Assembly: GCA_012719395.1 (NCBI GenBank)
Contig: JAAYAL010000024.1
Coordinates: 62,001-126,000, forward strand
Direction: 5' to 3'
DNA from: Gaiellales bacterium
Lineage (GTDB): Bacteria; Actinomycetota; Thermoleophilia; RBG-16-64-13
Length of the DNA: 64,000 nucleotides
In this document: positions 1 through 9,710 of the stretch, one piece after another
How positions within the stretch are numbered: position 1 is the first letter of the stretch
Layout of the letters: the number at the start of each line of letters is the position of its first letter
The notes under the pieces: generated by a model
The model's input: the letters and a program-made list of their open reading frames with translations, nothing else
What the model was told of the DNA's origin: nothing
Databases searched by the model: none
Program-made: the position numbers and the translations under genes

Positions 1-2
1 GC

Positions 3-836
3 GATCCGGTACTTGACGAACGGACCATCTGCATTGCCATCACCCAGTCCGGCGAGACCGCGGACACTTTGGCGGCCATGCGGGTGGCTCGCCACAGCGG
101 GGCGCACGTGTTGGTGGTGACCAACATCTTGGGCAGCCAGGCCACCCGGGAGGCGGACGGGGTGCTCTTCACCCGGGCAGGTCTGGAGATCGGTGTGGCG
201 GCCACCAAGACATTGCTGGCCCAATTCCTCGTCCTCCTGCTTCTGGCGCTGCACGTGGCCCGAGTCCGGGGGAAGCTGGACGAGGACACCGTGATTCGCA
301 CCGTCAATGAACTGCGCAGTGTGCCGGCCTCCCTCGCTCGACTGCTGGCCGGAGAGGCTCCCGCTCAGCTGCAGGAACTGGCGCAGCGGTACCGTGGCAG
401 CCCATTCTTCCTGTATATGGGGCGCAACGTCGGTCTGCCCGTCTGCCTGGAGGGGGCTCTCAAGCTGAAGGAGATCTCATATGTCCCCGCCGAGTCTTAC
501 GCCGCCGGCGAAATGAAGCATGGACCCATCGCCCTGCTCACGCACGGTTCCCCTGTGGTGGCGGTGGCCACTGACGGCCGTACCTACGAGAAACTGGTGT
601 CCAACATGCAGGAGGTCAGGGCCCGGGGAGCGCACGTGCTGGCCGTGGCCAGCGAAGGCAATGAGGGCATCCGGGAGGTGGCCGATCACGTCGTGTATGT
701 CCCGGCCACGAGCGAGATGGTGTCTCCGCTTCTCGCGGTGGTTCCGCTGCAGTTGTTCGCCTACCACGTGGCGCAGGCCAACGGGGAGAAAGTGGACCAG
801 CCTCGCAATCTCGCGAAGACGGTCACGGTGGAGTAG
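3..836 (+). CDS. glmS: Glutamine-fructose-6-phosphate aminotransferase (isomerizing), C-terminal SIS domains; 5'-truncated by window edge
   Basis: Frame open from window start (DPVLDERTICIAITQSGETADTLAAM); SIS motifs and C-terminal QPRNLAKTVTVE typical of GlmS. Confidence 0.95.
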   Translation, partial: DPVLDERTICIAITQSGETADTLAAMRVARHSGAHVLVVTNILGSQATREADGVLFTRAGLEIGVAATKTLLAQFLVLLLLALHVARVRGKLDEDTVIRTVNELRSVPASLARLLAGEAPAQLQELAQRYRGSPFFLYMGRNVGLPVCLEGALKLKEISYVPAESYAAGEMKHGPIALLTHGSPVVAVATDGRTYEKLVSNMQEVRARGAHVLAVASEGNEGIREVADHVVYVPATSEMVSPLLAVVPLQLFAYHVAQANGEKVDQPRNLAKTVTVE

Positions 837-837
837 G

Positions 838-1233
838 GTGAAAGGCGGTCTCCACCCTCTGGCGGGCATCGACGCGGTGGAAGTGGAGCGCTTCAGGGCC
901 GCGTTGCGAAACCAGCCTCGACTGGAGTCCAGGCTGTTCACGGAGCGGGAGGCGGCGCCCTTCCGTGGGAAGCGGGGAAGCGTGCAGCATCTCGCTGCGC
1001 GCTTCGCGGCCAAGGAGGCGGTCGGCAAGCTCCTGGGGTGTGGCGTCACTGCCTGGAAAGAGATCGAGGTGCTGAGCGATGGAGGCGCACCCTATGTCCG
1101 GCTGCACGGCCGGGCGTGGCATCGTGCGACAGAGCTAGGGATCGGGGAAGTGGTCATTTCGCTAACCCACACTGCTACTATTGCGGCGGCGTGCGCGGTG
1201 GCCTTGGCCGGTGCAGCCATCGACGAGACATGA
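838..1233 (+). CDS. acpS: Holo-[acyl-carrier-protein] synthase
   Basis: GTG start at 838 just after glmS stop; GIDAVEVERF and FAAKEAVGKLLG motifs. Confidence 0.93.
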   Translation: MKGGLHPLAGIDAVEVERFRAALRNQPRLESRLFTEREAAPFRGKRGSVQHLAARFAAKEAVGKLLGCGVTAWKEIEVLSDGGAPYVRLHGRAWHRATELGIGEVVISLTHTATIAAACAVALAGAAIDET

Positions 1234-1252
1234 GTGGAGCGAGGATGCCTAC

Positions 1253-2830
1253 GTGAAAGCTTCCCTGACACGGCTCTTCAACGCGGAGGACAAACCGGGA
1301 GCTCTCACCGCCGAACAAATGCGGGCGCTGGACGAGGCCGCCATCCAGGGGGTCGGCATTCCGGGACCGGTACTGATGGAACGGGCGGCGCTGGGCGTGT
1401 CTGAGCTGGTTCTGTCGAGATACCAGGGTCGGCATACGCTCATCGTGTGCGGTCGGGGCAACAACGGGGGGGATGGACTGGCCGCAGCGCGCCAGCTACA
1501 CCTGGTGGGCCACCCTGTGGTCTGTGTGGTCTTGGCTGAATCCGCCGAGCAGCTGAGCGCAGATGCCCGTCTGAATCTCAACGCGGCGCGGCAGGTGGGC
1601 GTCAATCTCCGCATGGGCTCCGTCCCCGACTACCTGCTGGAAGAGGCGGAGGTAGTGCTCGATTGCCTGCTTGGTACCGGCGCGGCTGGAGAGATGCGGG
1701 AACCGCTCAGGGGCTGGGCCCGCGCCATCAACGGCCTGGGGGCGCGAGGAGTGCCGGTCGTGGCGGTGGACGTACCGTCGGGCGTGAACGCCTCTTCGGG
1801 AGGTGTGGCCGAGGACGCTGTGGCCGCTTCATGTACGGTGACCTTCGGTGCTCTCAAGACCGGGTTGGTGGTGCCACCCGGTAGCGAGGCGGCAGGAGAG
1901 GTGCTGGTCTGGGATATCGGTCTCCCGCCGGCGCTCTACCCTGCGCCGGATGTGAACGTGGTGACGGGACCCGAGGTGGTTGTCCCGGGCCGTCGACCGG
2001 ACGATCACAAGTATCGGGCAGGCTACGTGGCGGTGCTGGCCGGCTCCGGGTCATACCCCGGGGCAGCGTTGCTGGCGGCGCGGGCTGCCGCCCGCTGCGG
2101 CGCGGGCTACGTGCGGTTGCTGGCGCCGGCCTCCGTGGTGGATGGGCTGCGGAGGGAGTTGATGGAGGTCACGGCGGAGGCCACGGAGGTAGGGTCGCAT
2201 CTGGCTGACGCACAGTCGGCCGAAAGGCTCACTGCGGATCCGCGCATATCGTCGCTGGTGGTTGGGCCCGGCGTTGGCCGGGCCCCGGAGACGCAGCAAG
2301 CGGTGCGTGCGGTGGTCATGGCCGCCCACGCTCCCGTGGTGCTGGATGCCGACGGGCTGTTGGCCTTCGCGGGACGGGCCGTGGACTTGGAGCGTGCTCC
2401 CTCTCCTCTGGTGTTGACCCCCCACGTGGGGGAACTGGCGTCTCTGCTCACGCTCCCCGTGGACGAAGTGGCCCGCTGCCCATTGGCGGCGGCTCGTGGG
2501 GCGGCGGAGCTGACCGGGCAGACGGTCCTGCTCAAAGGATCGTCCACCATCATTGCCGTGAGGGGTGGAGCCTGGGTGGTGGCGCAAGGGCCGCCCCAAC
2601 TTGCCTCCGCGGGCACCGGAGACGTTCTGAGTGGCTGTATCGGGGCGCTGTTGGCCAAAGGCCTCGGCGCGCGGGAGGCGGCGTCCAGTGGGGCCTGGTT
2701 GCACGCGGAGGCCGCTCGTCTTGCCGTCCCGGCCTATCCCGCCGGCCTCATGGCCGCTGATCTCATAGACGCCTTGCCGGCCGTGCTTGCGCCGCACGTA
2801 CAAGACAGGAGGCCCAGTTGGACACGGTGA
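1253..2830 (+). CDS. nnr: Bifunctional NAD(P)H-hydrate epimerase / ADP-dependent NAD(P)H-hydrate dehydratase
   Basis: N-terminal YjeF_N (CGRGNNGGDGLAAARQL) and C-terminal carbohydrate kinase-like domain (LASAGTGDVLSGCIGALLAKG). Confidence 0.93.
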   Translation: MKASLTRLFNAEDKPGALTAEQMRALDEAAIQGVGIPGPVLMERAALGVSELVLSRYQGRHTLIVCGRGNNGGDGLAAARQLHLVGHPVVCVVLAESAEQLSADARLNLNAARQVGVNLRMGSVPDYLLEEAEVVLDCLLGTGAAGEMREPLRGWARAINGLGARGVPVVAVDVPSGVNASSGGVAEDAVAASCTVTFGALKTGLVVPPGSEAAGEVLVWDIGLPPALYPAPDVNVVTGPEVVVPGRRPDDHKYRAGYVAVLAGSGSYPGAALLAARAAARCGAGYVRLLAPASVVDGLRRELMEVTAEATEVGSHLADAQSAERLTADPRISSLVVGPGVGRAPETQQAVRAVVMAAHAPVVLDADGLLAFAGRAVDLERAPSPLVLTPHVGELASLLTLPVDEVARCPLAAARGAAELTGQTVLLKGSSTIIAVRGGAWVVAQGPPQLASAGTGDVLSGCIGALLAKGLGAREAASSGAWLHAEAARLAVPAYPAGLMAADLIDALPAVLAPHVQDRRPSWTR

Positions 2831-3291
2831 AGGCTGCAGACATCATGGTGGCGCCCGTCATCACCATCGGCACCGGTGCCACGGTGCGGGAACTGGCCAG
2901 GATTCTCTCGGAGAACAACATCAGCGGTGTGCCGGTGGTGGATGAAGAGAACAAGCTGCTCGGCGTGGTGAGCGAGGAAGACTTGATCGTTCAGGACGCC
3001 GAACTGCATTTTCCCCACTATATCCAGGTCTTCGACGGCGTGATCTTCTTGGAGAGTGTCCATCGATTCGAAGAGAGGTTCCGCAAGGCCTTCGCCGCAA
3101 AGGTGGAGGACGTCATGACCAAGGAACCCGTGACCGTCGGCCCGGGTGCCACGCTGCGGGATGTGGCCACGCTCATGGCGGACAGAGATGTGAATCGCAT
3201 CCCCGTGCTGGATGAAGAAGGGCATGTGTTGGGGATCATCGCCCGCGGCGACGTACTGCGCGGCATCGCCGCCACGGAGTCACAGGAATGA
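2818..3291 (+). CDS. CBS-domain pair protein
   Basis: Two CBS repeats (KAADIMVAPVITIGTGATVRELARI..; VEDVMTKEPVTVGPGATLRDVATLM). Confidence 0.9.
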   Translation: MDTVKAADIMVAPVITIGTGATVRELARILSENNISGVPVVDEENKLLGVVSEEDLIVQDAELHFPHYIQVFDGVIFLESVHRFEERFRKAFAAKVEDVMTKEPVTVGPGATLRDVATLMADRDVNRIPVLDEEGHVLGIIARGDVLRGIAATESQE

Positions 3292-3334
3292 CGCGGTATT
3301 CGATCAGTGGTGAGAAGGGAGCGCCGATCCGCTA

Positions 3335-3628
3335 ATGGCTAAGAAGGAAATCCGGCGCGTGGCCCGACAGTCGGCTACGCAACCGGCCAAGCAGATCGAC
3401 CCTCGTTGGCGCCGGTTGCGCCGGGCTTTGGTGCAGGGCTTCCTGCTCGCCGCCATCTACCTGGGGTTGGTCCGCCTCGTGTTGCGTTCACAGGGTCGTT
3501 CCCTTTGGCAGGACGTGTTCTGGACGCTGATCTTCTTCTGCTTCTACACCGCTTTCATCTACTTCTGGGAGCAGTTCCTGGAGGCGCGGCGACGCAAGAA
3601 GCAGCAGGGAAGCAATCTCAAGCGGTAG
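3335..3628 (+). CDS. Small membrane protein of unknown function
   Basis: 97 aa ORF with basic N-terminus and two hydrophobic segments, co-directional in operon. Confidence 0.6.
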   Translation: MAKKEIRRVARQSATQPAKQIDPRWRRLRRALVQGFLLAAIYLGLVRLVLRSQGRSLWQDVFWTLIFFCFYTAFIYFWEQFLEARRRKKQQGSNLKR

Positions 3629-3689
3629 GCGCGAGGGAAGAGAGAGGGGGCGACGTGAGTAGCCACCACATCCGGCGGAGGCCACGCGG

Positions 3690-5138
3690 GTGGTGACCCC
3701 CTCGCGGGTCGCGGCCAAAGTGCTGGCCTCGGCTCGGTTGATCGCCAACCGTGAACGTGCTGGTGCCTGGCTTGTGGGTGGGACAATCCGTGACCGCCTG
3801 CTGGGACGACCGGTGGCGGACATCGACGTGGTTGTGGCTCCACCGCTCACTCCGGCCCAGTTGACCTCCCGTGTTGCGGCAGAGCTTGGCCTGCCGCACT
3901 TCGTTCTCTCGGACAGATTCAACACTCATCGGTTGGTGTGGCCCGGAGGCCACCTGGACGTCACCGCCCTGCGCGGGGACACCATTCTCGCGGACCTTTC
4001 CCTCCGTGACTTCACGGTCAACGCCATGGGCGAACCCCTGGAAGGCGGAGACATCATCGACCCTCATGGTGGACGCGCAGACACGGCCGCCGCCAGGCTG
4101 TGCGAGGTCTCGGGGCGCATCTTCAGCGATGACCCCCTACGACTGCTCCGCGTGGCCCGCTTCAGCCTCACCTTGGGTTTTCGCCCCACTTCGGGGCTGG
4201 TGCGCTTGGCGCAGATGTCCGCACACCTTCTGCCCAGGGTGGCCCCTGAGCGAGCATGGGCCGAAGTCGCCGTCACGTTGGAGGCGGGGCCGGGTGCGCA
4301 GCCGGCGCAACTCTGGGACGATCTCGGCCTCCTGGCGGTGCTCTTCCCAGAGGTCAAGGCTCTGCAGAACGTTCGCCAGAGCACGAATCACCACCTCGAC
4401 GTCTACGGTCATACGCTGGAGGCGCTCGAGCACGTCGAGCGCCTCATGGCAGAGCCAGAGAGCGTCTTCCCCGACTCGGCCGCCGCCGTACGCTTCCGAC
4501 TGGGCATCCCGGTGGACGGGGGCATCAGCCGGCAGGCCGCCATGCGCCTGGCCGTGCTCCTACACGATATGGCCAAGCCGGACACCCGGACCATCGACGC
4601 GCTGGGGCGCCTCTCCTTCTGGGGCCACGAGGAGAAGGGGGCGCCACTCGCCAGGGACGTCTGCCGCCGGTTGCACACATCGAACGCGGTCGCCGGGCTG
4701 GTGGAGGCCGTAGTGGGAAAGCACCTCTTGCTTGGTTTCCTGCAGAACAAGAAGCCGCTGTGGGACCATGACGTAGTGGGGTTTCTCTGGGCCACGGCTC
4801 CCTGGGAGCCGGAGGTCATCATGGCCTGCGTGGCCGATCGGCTTGCCACGCATGGGCCCATGACGGCGCAGCGTTTTATCAATCGCCACCTGACGCTCGC
4901 TCGACACCTCATGTGGAGTTGGATGGAGAGGCGGCGTCAGGGAGTCCCGCCTCTCCCCCTGCCGGGGGACGAGATTGGACGGCGGGTGGGGGTGCAGCCC
5001 GGCCCGGAATTGGGCCGGTTGCTGCGCAGGCTGAGGCTTCTATGGGAGGCGGGCGAGATAGCGGACGAGGAGGGCCTGCTCTGCCTGGCGAGGGCGGTGC
5101 TGCAACAGGGGAATCCGAGGGGCCGTGGTATCATATAG
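3690..5138 (+). CDS. CCA tRNA nucleotidyltransferase / poly(A) polymerase family with HD domain
   Basis: GGTIRDRLLGRPVADIDVVV nucleotidyltransferase motif; DDPLRLLRVARF; HD motif VLLHDMAKP. Confidence 0.9.
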   Translation: MVTPSRVAAKVLASARLIANRERAGAWLVGGTIRDRLLGRPVADIDVVVAPPLTPAQLTSRVAAELGLPHFVLSDRFNTHRLVWPGGHLDVTALRGDTILADLSLRDFTVNAMGEPLEGGDIIDPHGGRADTAAARLCEVSGRIFSDDPLRLLRVARFSLTLGFRPTSGLVRLAQMSAHLLPRVAPERAWAEVAVTLEAGPGAQPAQLWDDLGLLAVLFPEVKALQNVRQSTNHHLDVYGHTLEALEHVERLMAEPESVFPDSAAAVRFRLGIPVDGGISRQAAMRLAVLLHDMAKPDTRTIDALGRLSFWGHEEKGAPLARDVCRRLHTSNAVAGLVEAVVGKHLLLGFLQNKKPLWDHDVVGFLWATAPWEPEVIMACVADRLATHGPMTAQRFINRHLTLARHLMWSWMERRRQGVPPLPLPGDEIGRRVGVQPGPELGRLLRRLRLLWEAGEIADEEGLLCLARAVLQQGNPRGRGII

Positions 5139-5191
5139 TGCTCTTTGGATGAATACGCTCCCTGGTGGGAGCTGGCACTGATGGAGGCATC

Positions 5192-5404
5192 GTGAAGGAA
5201 GGCATTCACCCGGACTACGTGGAAGCGCGCGTGGTGTGCTCGTGCGGGAACACCTTTACCACCCGTTCCACCAAGCCTGAGATCCGCGTGGAAATCTGCG
5301 CGGAGTGCCACCCGTTCTATACGGGCAAGCAGAAACTCGTTGACACCGGTGGTCGCGTAGAGCGCTTCAACAAGAAGTTCCGCCGCGCACAGCCGGCCAA
5401 TTGA
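5192..5404 (+). CDS. rpmE: 50S ribosomal protein L31 (zinc-binding C+ type)
   Basis: GTG start; [63 protein letters not shown]. Confidence 0.95.
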   Translation: MKEGIHPDYVEARVVCSCGNTFTTRSTKPEIRVEICAECHPFYTGKQKLVDTGGRVERFNKKFRRAQPAN

Positions 5405-5435
5405 CATCAGCGCGCCCGCATCCCGCGGGCGCCGC

Positions 5436-6506
5436 GTGCCGGTGACCCCCGTGACGCTCTGTAGTCATCAGATGTTCGCTCTGGATGCTTCGGTGGATTC
5501 TGGCCGTGCGCCGGAAGCCGAGGTGAGGACGGGTGACGCATCCACGCAGGGCGGGGAGAACGTGCCGGCCGGTTGTGCCGCGGGTCATTTCTACGGCGGC
5601 CAGGCCGTGATAGACGGGGTGATGATGCGGGGCAAGAAGGCGTGGAGCTTGGCCGTACGCCAGGAGTCCGGCGCCGTGGTGAGTCGTTCCTTCCTGGTGG
5701 ATGACCCCTCGGCCAAGCACCGTGTCTTGGCCTGGCCCATCGTGCGCGGCATTGTGGGCATGTGGGACTCGCTGGCGCTTGGTATGCGCGCCCTGAACCT
5801 GTCGGCCAATCTGAGCCTCGAAGGTTCCGCCTCGGACGAAGAGGGGCCTCCGCCGCAGCTGGGCGTCCGGGAGATGGCCATCACCGTGGTTATTGCCTTG
5901 GTGGTGGCGGTGGGACTGTTCGTGGTGCTGCCCTTGGTGGTTGCCCGGGCTTTCGGTACTGCACTCAGCAACCCCGTGCTCTTCAATCTGGTGGAGGGCG
6001 TTGTCCGTATCCTGATCTTCTTGGGCTACGTGGTGGTGATCTCATTGCTGCCGGACTTGAGGCGGGTTTTCCAGTACCACGGAGCGGAGCACAAGACCAT
6101 CAATGCCTTCGAAGATGGGCGTCCGCTGGATGCCGCGGAGGCGCGGGGGTATTCCACCCTGCATCCCCGCTGCGGTACCGCCTTCCTCCTGGTGGTCATG
6201 GTGGTGGCTATCTTGGTCTTCTCGCTGGTGGGCAAGCCGCCTCTGTTCTGGTTGGTGATATCGCGGCTTCTGGGTATCCCCGTTGTGGCCGGGCTTTCCT
6301 ACGAGGTGATCCGCTATGCCGGACGCCATCGGGGCGGTCTGCTGGCCCGTGTCGTGCTGTGGCCCGGGCTGGCGCTGCAACGGCTGACCACGCGTGAGCC
6401 GAGCGAGGAACAGGTGCAGGTGGCGGTGGCGGCACTCAAGGAAGTGCTGCGGGTTGAGGCAGGAGGAGATCCCTTCGCCGGCGCTGCGGTCGGGGCCGGG
6501 AGCTGA
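5436..6506 (+). CDS. DUF1385 family membrane protein
   Basis: GGQAVIDGVMMRGKKAWSLAVR.. and RVFQYHGAEHKTINAFEDG..LHPRCGTAFLL are characteristic of DUF1385. Confidence 0.93.
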   Translation: MPVTPVTLCSHQMFALDASVDSGRAPEAEVRTGDASTQGGENVPAGCAAGHFYGGQAVIDGVMMRGKKAWSLAVRQESGAVVSRSFLVDDPSAKHRVLAWPIVRGIVGMWDSLALGMRALNLSANLSLEGSASDEEGPPPQLGVREMAITVVIALVVAVGLFVVLPLVVARAFGTALSNPVLFNLVEGVVRILIFLGYVVVISLLPDLRRVFQYHGAEHKTINAFEDGRPLDAAEARGYSTLHPRCGTAFLLVVMVVAILVFSLVGKPPLFWLVISRLLGIPVVAGLSYEVIRYAGRHRGGLLARVVLWPGLALQRLTTREPSEEQVQVAVAALKEVLRVEAGGDPFAGAAVGAGS

Positions 6507-6513
6507 TGCGCTT

Positions 6514-7599
6514 GTGATCGATCGCCTGGTCAACGAGATCCTGGAGCGGTATGCGGCCTTGAGCGAGCAGTTGGCTGATCCAGCCGTGTTTGCGCAGCAG
6601 GGCAGATTCGCCGAGCTGTCCAAGGCCCATTCTGACTTGGAGCCGGCGTACAGACTGGCGGCCGAGTATGCCTCGGCTCGGGCGGCGGCGTTGGATGCGG
6701 ATGCGCTGCTCGACGAGGGCGGATTGGACTCTGAGATGAAGGAGTTCATCGTCGCGGAGAAGGCTGGTGCGCGCGAGGCCATGGCGCGCCTGGAGGAGGC
6801 CATCCGGCTGGCGACTTTGGAGAAAGACCCTCGGGATGAGAAGGACATCATCGTGGAGATCCGGGCCGGTGCTGGGGGCGACGAAGCCGCTCTGTTCGCC
6901 GCGGAGTTGTATCGCATGTTGACTCGGTATGCCGAGAGACTGCGTTACAGGCATGAAGTGCTGTCTACCAGCGAATCCGGGTTGGGTGGCATCAAGGAGA
7001 TTGTCTTCGCCGTCAAGGGTCGGGGCGCCTACGGCGTCTTCAAGCATGAGTCAGGAGTTCATCGGGTGCAGCGCGTGCCCGTGACGGAGTCTACCGGGCG
7101 CATCCACACTTCCACTGTCACAGTGGCCGTGCTGCCGGAGGCGGAAGAGGTCGATATCGTCATTGATCCCAACGATCTGCGTATTGACGTATATCGCTCC
7201 ACCGGCCCCGGGGGGCAGTCGGTCAACACCACCGACTCCGCGGTGCGCGTCACCCACGTGCCCACGGGGATGGTGGTCTCCTGCCAGGATGAGAAGTCGC
7301 AGCTGCAGAACAAGGAGCGCGCTCTGCGCATTCTGCGGGCACGGCTCATGGACGCCGCGCAGGCGGAGCAGGACGCGCAGCAGGCTGCGGAGCGGCGCAG
7401 TCAGGTGGGTAGTGGTGACCGCGCCCAGAAGATCCGCACCTACAACTTCCCGCAGGGTCGCGTGACGGATCACCGCGTGGGCCTCACCTCCCATCGTCTG
7501 GAAGGTGTTCTTGTGGGCGAGCTGGAGGAGTTCACTGAAGCCCTGGAAGCGGCGCAGAGGGCGGAGCAGCTGTCTCGGCTGACGGAAGCCCAGGTCTGA
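6514..7599 (+). CDS. prfA: Peptide chain release factor 1
   Basis: GAGGDEAALFAAELYRMY-like region, GGQ motif (STGPGGQSVNTTDSAVRVTHVPTG). Confidence 0.97.
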   Translation: MIDRLVNEILERYAALSEQLADPAVFAQQGRFAELSKAHSDLEPAYRLAAEYASARAAALDADALLDEGGLDSEMKEFIVAEKAGAREAMARLEEAIRLATLEKDPRDEKDIIVEIRAGAGGDEAALFAAELYRMLTRYAERLRYRHEVLSTSESGLGGIKEIVFAVKGRGAYGVFKHESGVHRVQRVPVTESTGRIHTSTVTVAVLPEAEEVDIVIDPNDLRIDVYRSTGPGGQSVNTTDSAVRVTHVPTGMVVSCQDEKSQLQNKERALRILRARLMDAAQAEQDAQQAAERRSQVGSGDRAQKIRTYNFPQGRVTDHRVGLTSHRLEGVLVGELEEFTEALEAAQRAEQLSRLTEAQV

Positions 7600-7626
7600 T
7601 CTCGGCGCCGAAGGGGATCGGGGCAC

Positions 7627-9189
7627 GTGGTCGTTTGGACGGTCTCCACGCTTCTCTCCACCGCCGCCCGCTATCTGGAGGGGCACGGTAGCTCTTCTCC
7701 CCGTTTGGACGCGGAACTGCTGCTCGCCGAAGTGCTCCAGGAAGATCGTCTGGCGCTCTACGTGGACCACGACCGCCCTCTGGCCGAGGCGGAGGTTGCG
7801 GGGTTTCGGGAGCTCATCCGTCGGCGGGCGCATGCCGAGCCGGTGGCATACATCCTGGGTCGAGCGTATTTCCGTTACCAGCAACTGAAGGTCACGCCTG
7901 CCGTTCTCATCCCGCGGCCCGAAACCGAAGAGCTTGTGGACCGCGCGTTCGAATGGCTTGATATCCACCCTCTGGAGCTGTGTGTGGAGCCTGGCGGCAC
8001 GGGTGGCCCAGACGTCCCGTGCGGTGGAACGCCGCTGGTGGCCGATGTGGGGGTGGGCTCCGGGGCCATCGCTCTGAGTCTGGCCGCCGAGAGAGGTCTA
8101 TCCGTACTCGGAGTAGAGGCGGACGCGGAGGCCCTGGGGGTGGCGCGCGACAATCGGGCGCGACTGGGATTGGAGAAGGCGGTAGAACTCAGGCAGGGAG
8201 ATCTTCTGCGGGGAATCCCGCCGGGCTCGCTCCGCTTGGTGGTGAGCAATCCTCCCTACGTGAGTGACGAAGAAATGCCGGCGCTGGCTCCCGAGGTGAG
8301 AGACCATGAACCACGCGCCGCCCTGCGCGGTGGCCCCGACGGCCTCACCGTGATCCGCAGGCTGCTTCCCCAGGCACTGAAGGCGTTGTCTCCCGGTGGT
8401 CGCCTCTTGTTGGAGGTCGGGGCCGTCCAGGCGCGGGCCGTGGTGTCTCTTGGCCTGGAGGTCGGTTTCTGCTGCCCCGACATCTTCCTCGACCTCTCAG
8501 GCAGGGAGCGCATGGTGGGACTGTCGCGTCCCGGGGCGCCCTGGGTGGCCGCGGAGGACGCTGTGGATTCCACACGGCTCGACACGCTTCGGCGGGCGCT
8601 GCGCGCGGGAGCCATCGTGGGGATACCCACGGATACCGTATACGGGCTGGCCTGCACCTGGGACTCGAACCGGGGGGTGCGTCGTCTTCTTGCCGCGAAG
8701 GGACGCGGCGCGGCCAAGCCGGTGGCGGTTCTGTTCAGTTCCACTTCCGCCGTCCGCACCTGCCTGCCCGACCTCCCTGCCGCCGTGCTCACAGTGCTCG
8801 ATGAGTTCTTGCCCGGCCCCTTCACCTTCGTGGTTCCCACCACGGTGTCGCGGCCGGAGTTGGTGGGGACGGAAGACTCGGTGGGCGTTCGCGTGCCCGA
8901 TGCCCCCGACCTGTTGGGTTTTCTCGACAGGTTGGGGCTGCCGCTGGCAGCGACAAGCGCCAACCACGCCGGCCAACCGGATGCGGCCGGTCCTGCCGAT
9001 GTCCCCCGGGATCTGGCGGCGGCCTGTGCGATTCTCGTCATCTCCGGACGAGGTGAGGGCGCGGTGGGGACGCCTTCCACCGTGGTGGACCTTAGGACTC
9101 TGGCCCGCGATGGGAGGTGGCAGGTCCTGCGGGAGGGAGCCGTTGCGGCGGATGCGCTGGCGCTGCGCATGGAACGGCTGGGCTACTGA
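7627..9189 (+). CDS. prmC: Fusion: PrmC (release factor glutamine methyltransferase) + TsaC/Sua5 (threonylcarbamoyl-AMP synthase)
   Basis: Single uninterrupted 520-aa ORF; NPPY motif (LVVSNPPYVSDEEMPAL), then YrdC domain (GIPTDTVYGLAC.., TSANHAGQPDA, GTPSTVVDLR). Confidence 0.93.
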   Translation: MVVWTVSTLLSTAARYLEGHGSSSPRLDAELLLAEVLQEDRLALYVDHDRPLAEAEVAGFRELIRRRAHAEPVAYILGRAYFRYQQLKVTPAVLIPRPETEELVDRAFEWLDIHPLELCVEPGGTGGPDVPCGGTPLVADVGVGSGAIALSLAAERGLSVLGVEADAEALGVARDNRARLGLEKAVELRQGDLLRGIPPGSLRLVVSNPPYVSDEEMPALAPEVRDHEPRAALRGGPDGLTVIRRLLPQALKALSPGGRLLLEVGAVQARAVVSLGLEVGFCCPDIFLDLSGRERMVGLSRPGAPWVAAEDAVDSTRLDTLRRALRAGAIVGIPTDTVYGLACTWDSNRGVRRLLAAKGRGAAKPVAVLFSSTSAVRTCLPDLPAAVLTVLDEFLPGPFTFVVPTTVSRPELVGTEDSVGVRVPDAPDLLGFLDRLGLPLAATSANHAGQPDAAGPADVPRDLAAACAILVISGRGEGAVGTPSTVVDLRTLARDGRWQVLREGAVAADALALRMERLGY

Positions 9190-9269
9190 TCGCCAGCCCC
9201 ACGCTTTCTGCTATTCTAGGCCGGAATCCGCGCGAGCGGCCCCCGAGTCCTTTCCCTGGAGGCGCTGAA

Positions 9270-9710
9270 GTGCACTACGCCGTAGCCTGCGACCATGGCG
9301 GCCTTCCCCTCAAGGCCGTGCTGGTGGCTGAGTTGGAGGCCCAGGGTCATCAGGTCACGGACTTTGGTACCAACACCCCCGATTCGGTCGACTACCCGGA
9401 CTATGCCATCCGCGTTGCGCGCGAAGTGGAGGCGGGTCGGGCAGACATGGGCCTGCTCCTCTGTGGAACAGGCTTGGGTATGGCCCTGGCCGCCAACAGA
9501 GCCGCGGCGGTCAGGGCAGTGACGGTGAGTGAGTCCTTCTCGGCGAGGATGGCCCGAGAGCACAACAATGCGAATATCCTGTGCTTGGGTGCCCGGGTAG
9601 TGGGCTCAGGGGTGGCGGTGGAGATCCTGCGGATCTGGTTGAGTTCCGAGTTCCAGGGCGGTCGCCATCAGCGCAGGGTGGATAAGATCATGGAGGCAGC
9701 AGACAGATGA
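9270..9710 (+). CDS. rpiB: Ribose-5-phosphate isomerase B
   Basis: [41 protein letters not shown]. Confidence 0.95.
   Translation: MHYAVACDHGGLPLKAVLVAELEAQGHQVTDFGTNTPDSVDYPDYAIRVAREVEAGRADMGLLLCGTGLGMALAANRAAAVRAVTVSESFSARMAREHNNANILCLGARVVGSGVAVEILRIWLSSEFQGGRHQRRVDKIMEAADR

Noticed and set aside
5134-5139. TATAGT upstream of rpmE
   Set aside because: No recognisable -35 at 16-18 nt; overlaps the 3' end of the CCA/PAP gene.
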